This document shows positions 62,701 to 64,000 of a stretch of 64,000 bases of DNA, one piece after another. The position numbers and the translations under genes are program-made. The DNA comes from Astropecten irregularis (lineage: Eukaryota; Echinodermata; Asteroidea; Paxillosida; Astropectinidae): contig OZ020255.1 of NCBI GenBank assembly GCA_963971285.1, forward strand, positions 13,226,931 through 13,290,930, read 5' to 3'. The notes under the pieces are model-generated. The model did no database searches, had not been told where the DNA came from, and worked only from the letters and a program-made list of their open reading frames with translations. How positions within the stretch are numbered: the stretch's first letter is position 1; every line of letters begins with the position of its first letter.

Positions 62701-64000
62701 CCTGAATTTGCCCCAGAAATGAGCAGGCAGATTTAAAAGATCGTGTTCAAAATAAAGAATTAGACTGCGCATGCGTGCTGCCATATATAATACACATACA
62801 GTGTAACCCGGTATTACATGATATGTAAAACATTACAGATTTCGCTATGCAGGCCGTCTTCAGGCTCAAAAATTCAGATTTATGATCTTGACTGAAAATA
62901 AAAAGACACGTGAAATTTTGTTTTTCCTGAATTTGCCCCAGAAATGAGCAGGCAGATTTCAAAGATCGTGTTCAAAATAAAGAATTAGACTGCGTGCTGT
63001 CATATATAATACAAATACAGTGTAGAACGTCATAACATGATATATAAATCATTGCAGATTTCGCTATGCAGGGCGACTTCAGATTCAAAAATTCAGATAT
63101 ATGATCTACACTGAAAATAAAAATACACGTGTAATTTTGTTTTTCCTGAATTTGCTCCAGAAATGAGCAGGCAGATTTCAAAGATCGTGTTCAAAATAAA
63201 GAATTAGACTGCGCATGCGTGCTGCCATATAAAATACACATACAGTGTAACCCGGTATTACGTGATATGTAAAACATTACAGATTTCGCTATGCAGGCGG
63301 TCTTCAGGCTCAAAATTTCAGATATATGATCTACACTGAAAATAAAAAGACACGTGAAATTTTGTTTTCCCTGAGTTTGACCCAGAAATGAGCAGGCAGA
63401 TTTCAAAGATCGTGTTCAAAATATAGGATTGGAAAGCGCGCTGTCATATATAATACACATAAAGTGTTGAACGTCATAACATGATTTATAAATCATTGCA
63501 GATTTCGCTATGCAGGGCGACTTCGGGTTCAAAAATTCAGATATATGATCTTGACTAAAAATAAAAAGACACGTGAAATTTTGTTTTTCCTGAATTTGCC
63601 CCAGAAATGAGCAGGCATATTTAAAAGATCGTGTTCAAAATAAAGAATTAGACTGCGTGCTGTCATATATAATACAAATACAGTGTAGAACGTCATAACA
63701 TGATATATAAATCATTGCAGATTTCGCTATGCAGGGCGACTTCAGATTCAAAAATTCAGATATATGATCTACACTGAAAATAAAAATACACGTGTAATTT
63801 TGTTTTTCCTGAATTTGCCCCAGAAATGAGCAGGCAGATTTCAAAGATCGTGTTCAAAATAAAGAATTAGACTGCGCATGCGTGCTGCCATATATAATAC
63901 ACATACAGTGTAACCCGGTATTACATGATATGTAAAACATTACAGATTTCGCTATGCAGGCCGTCTTCAGGCTCAAAAATTCAGATATATGATCTAGACT

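Larger units (their letters stand above)
45533..64000. repeat. Right satellite array, 219/225-bp monomers, same orientation
   Basis: Head-to-tail array of the satellite also found at 1-35765, about 84 monomers by length. Right-array hallmarks are GACACGTGAAATTTTG (left array usually GACACGTGTAATTTTG), GATCTTGACTGAAAAT in many units, ACCCGGTATTAC, CATAAAGTGTTGAACG and TTCGGGTTC. Many monomers are 225 bp because of a 6-bp insertion giving ACTGCGCATGCGTGCTGCC. There are no 370-bp inserts. The array runs off the right edge of the window. Confidence 0.98.

Noticed and set aside
45946..63844. The same minus-strand open frames in the right array
   Set aside because: Same reasoning as for the left array: periodic satellite translation, not genes.

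Overview
The window is eukaryotic. It holds spliced exons with GT/AG introns, two very large AT-rich tandem satellite arrays, trinucleotide microsatellites, and short interspersed DNA-transposon and tRNA-SINE debris. The one recognisable gene is an animal-type lipoxygenase (PLAT domain plus iron-binding catalytic domain), so the source is a metazoan. Gene structure and repeat style suggest a marine invertebrate, possibly an echinoderm or another invertebrate deuterostome, but that is a weak inference.

Layout. (1) 1-~35765: head-to-tail array of a ~219-bp satellite, roughly 150 monomers. It contains several monomer subtypes, nested higher-order blocks (1759, 2195, 2854 and 2412 bp), five copies of an unrelated 370-bp insert at one fixed satellite phase, and a decaying right edge (~34930-35765) with a partial sixth insert copy. 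(2) ~35766-45332: a 9.6-kb single-copy island with the 5' half of a lipoxygenase gene on the + strand. Eight coding exons (37621-37920, 40717-40914, 41676-41720, 42400-42525, 42954-43051, 43421-43553, 44142-44237, 44648-44862) join in one open frame of 403 codons plus 2 nt. They give an N-terminal PLAT domain and the first part of the catalytic domain, with the first two iron-ligand histidines (residues 363 and 368). The remaining exons are absent. Introns carry two MITE copies with terminal inverted repeats, a dispersed-repeat pair, a SINE fragment and microsatellites. (3) 45333-45532: exactly 200 N, preceded by a G19 run. (4) 45533-64000: a second array of the same satellite in the same orientation, with distinct subfamilies. 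It includes 225-bp monomers carrying a 6-bp insertion and higher-order blocks of 1766, 1990, 2434, 2434 and 2215 bp.

The numerous 63-156 codon minus-strand open frames in the arrays are satellite shadows, not genes. The most interesting material is: the dyad-rich, E-box-bearing satellite (a candidate centromeric or heterochromatic repeat); the insert carried along by higher-order amplification; a lipoxygenase whose predicted N-terminus looks like an N-myristoylation signal; and the fact that this gene is cut off at a scaffold gap leading straight into undecayed satellite. That last point makes the right-hand join doubtful.
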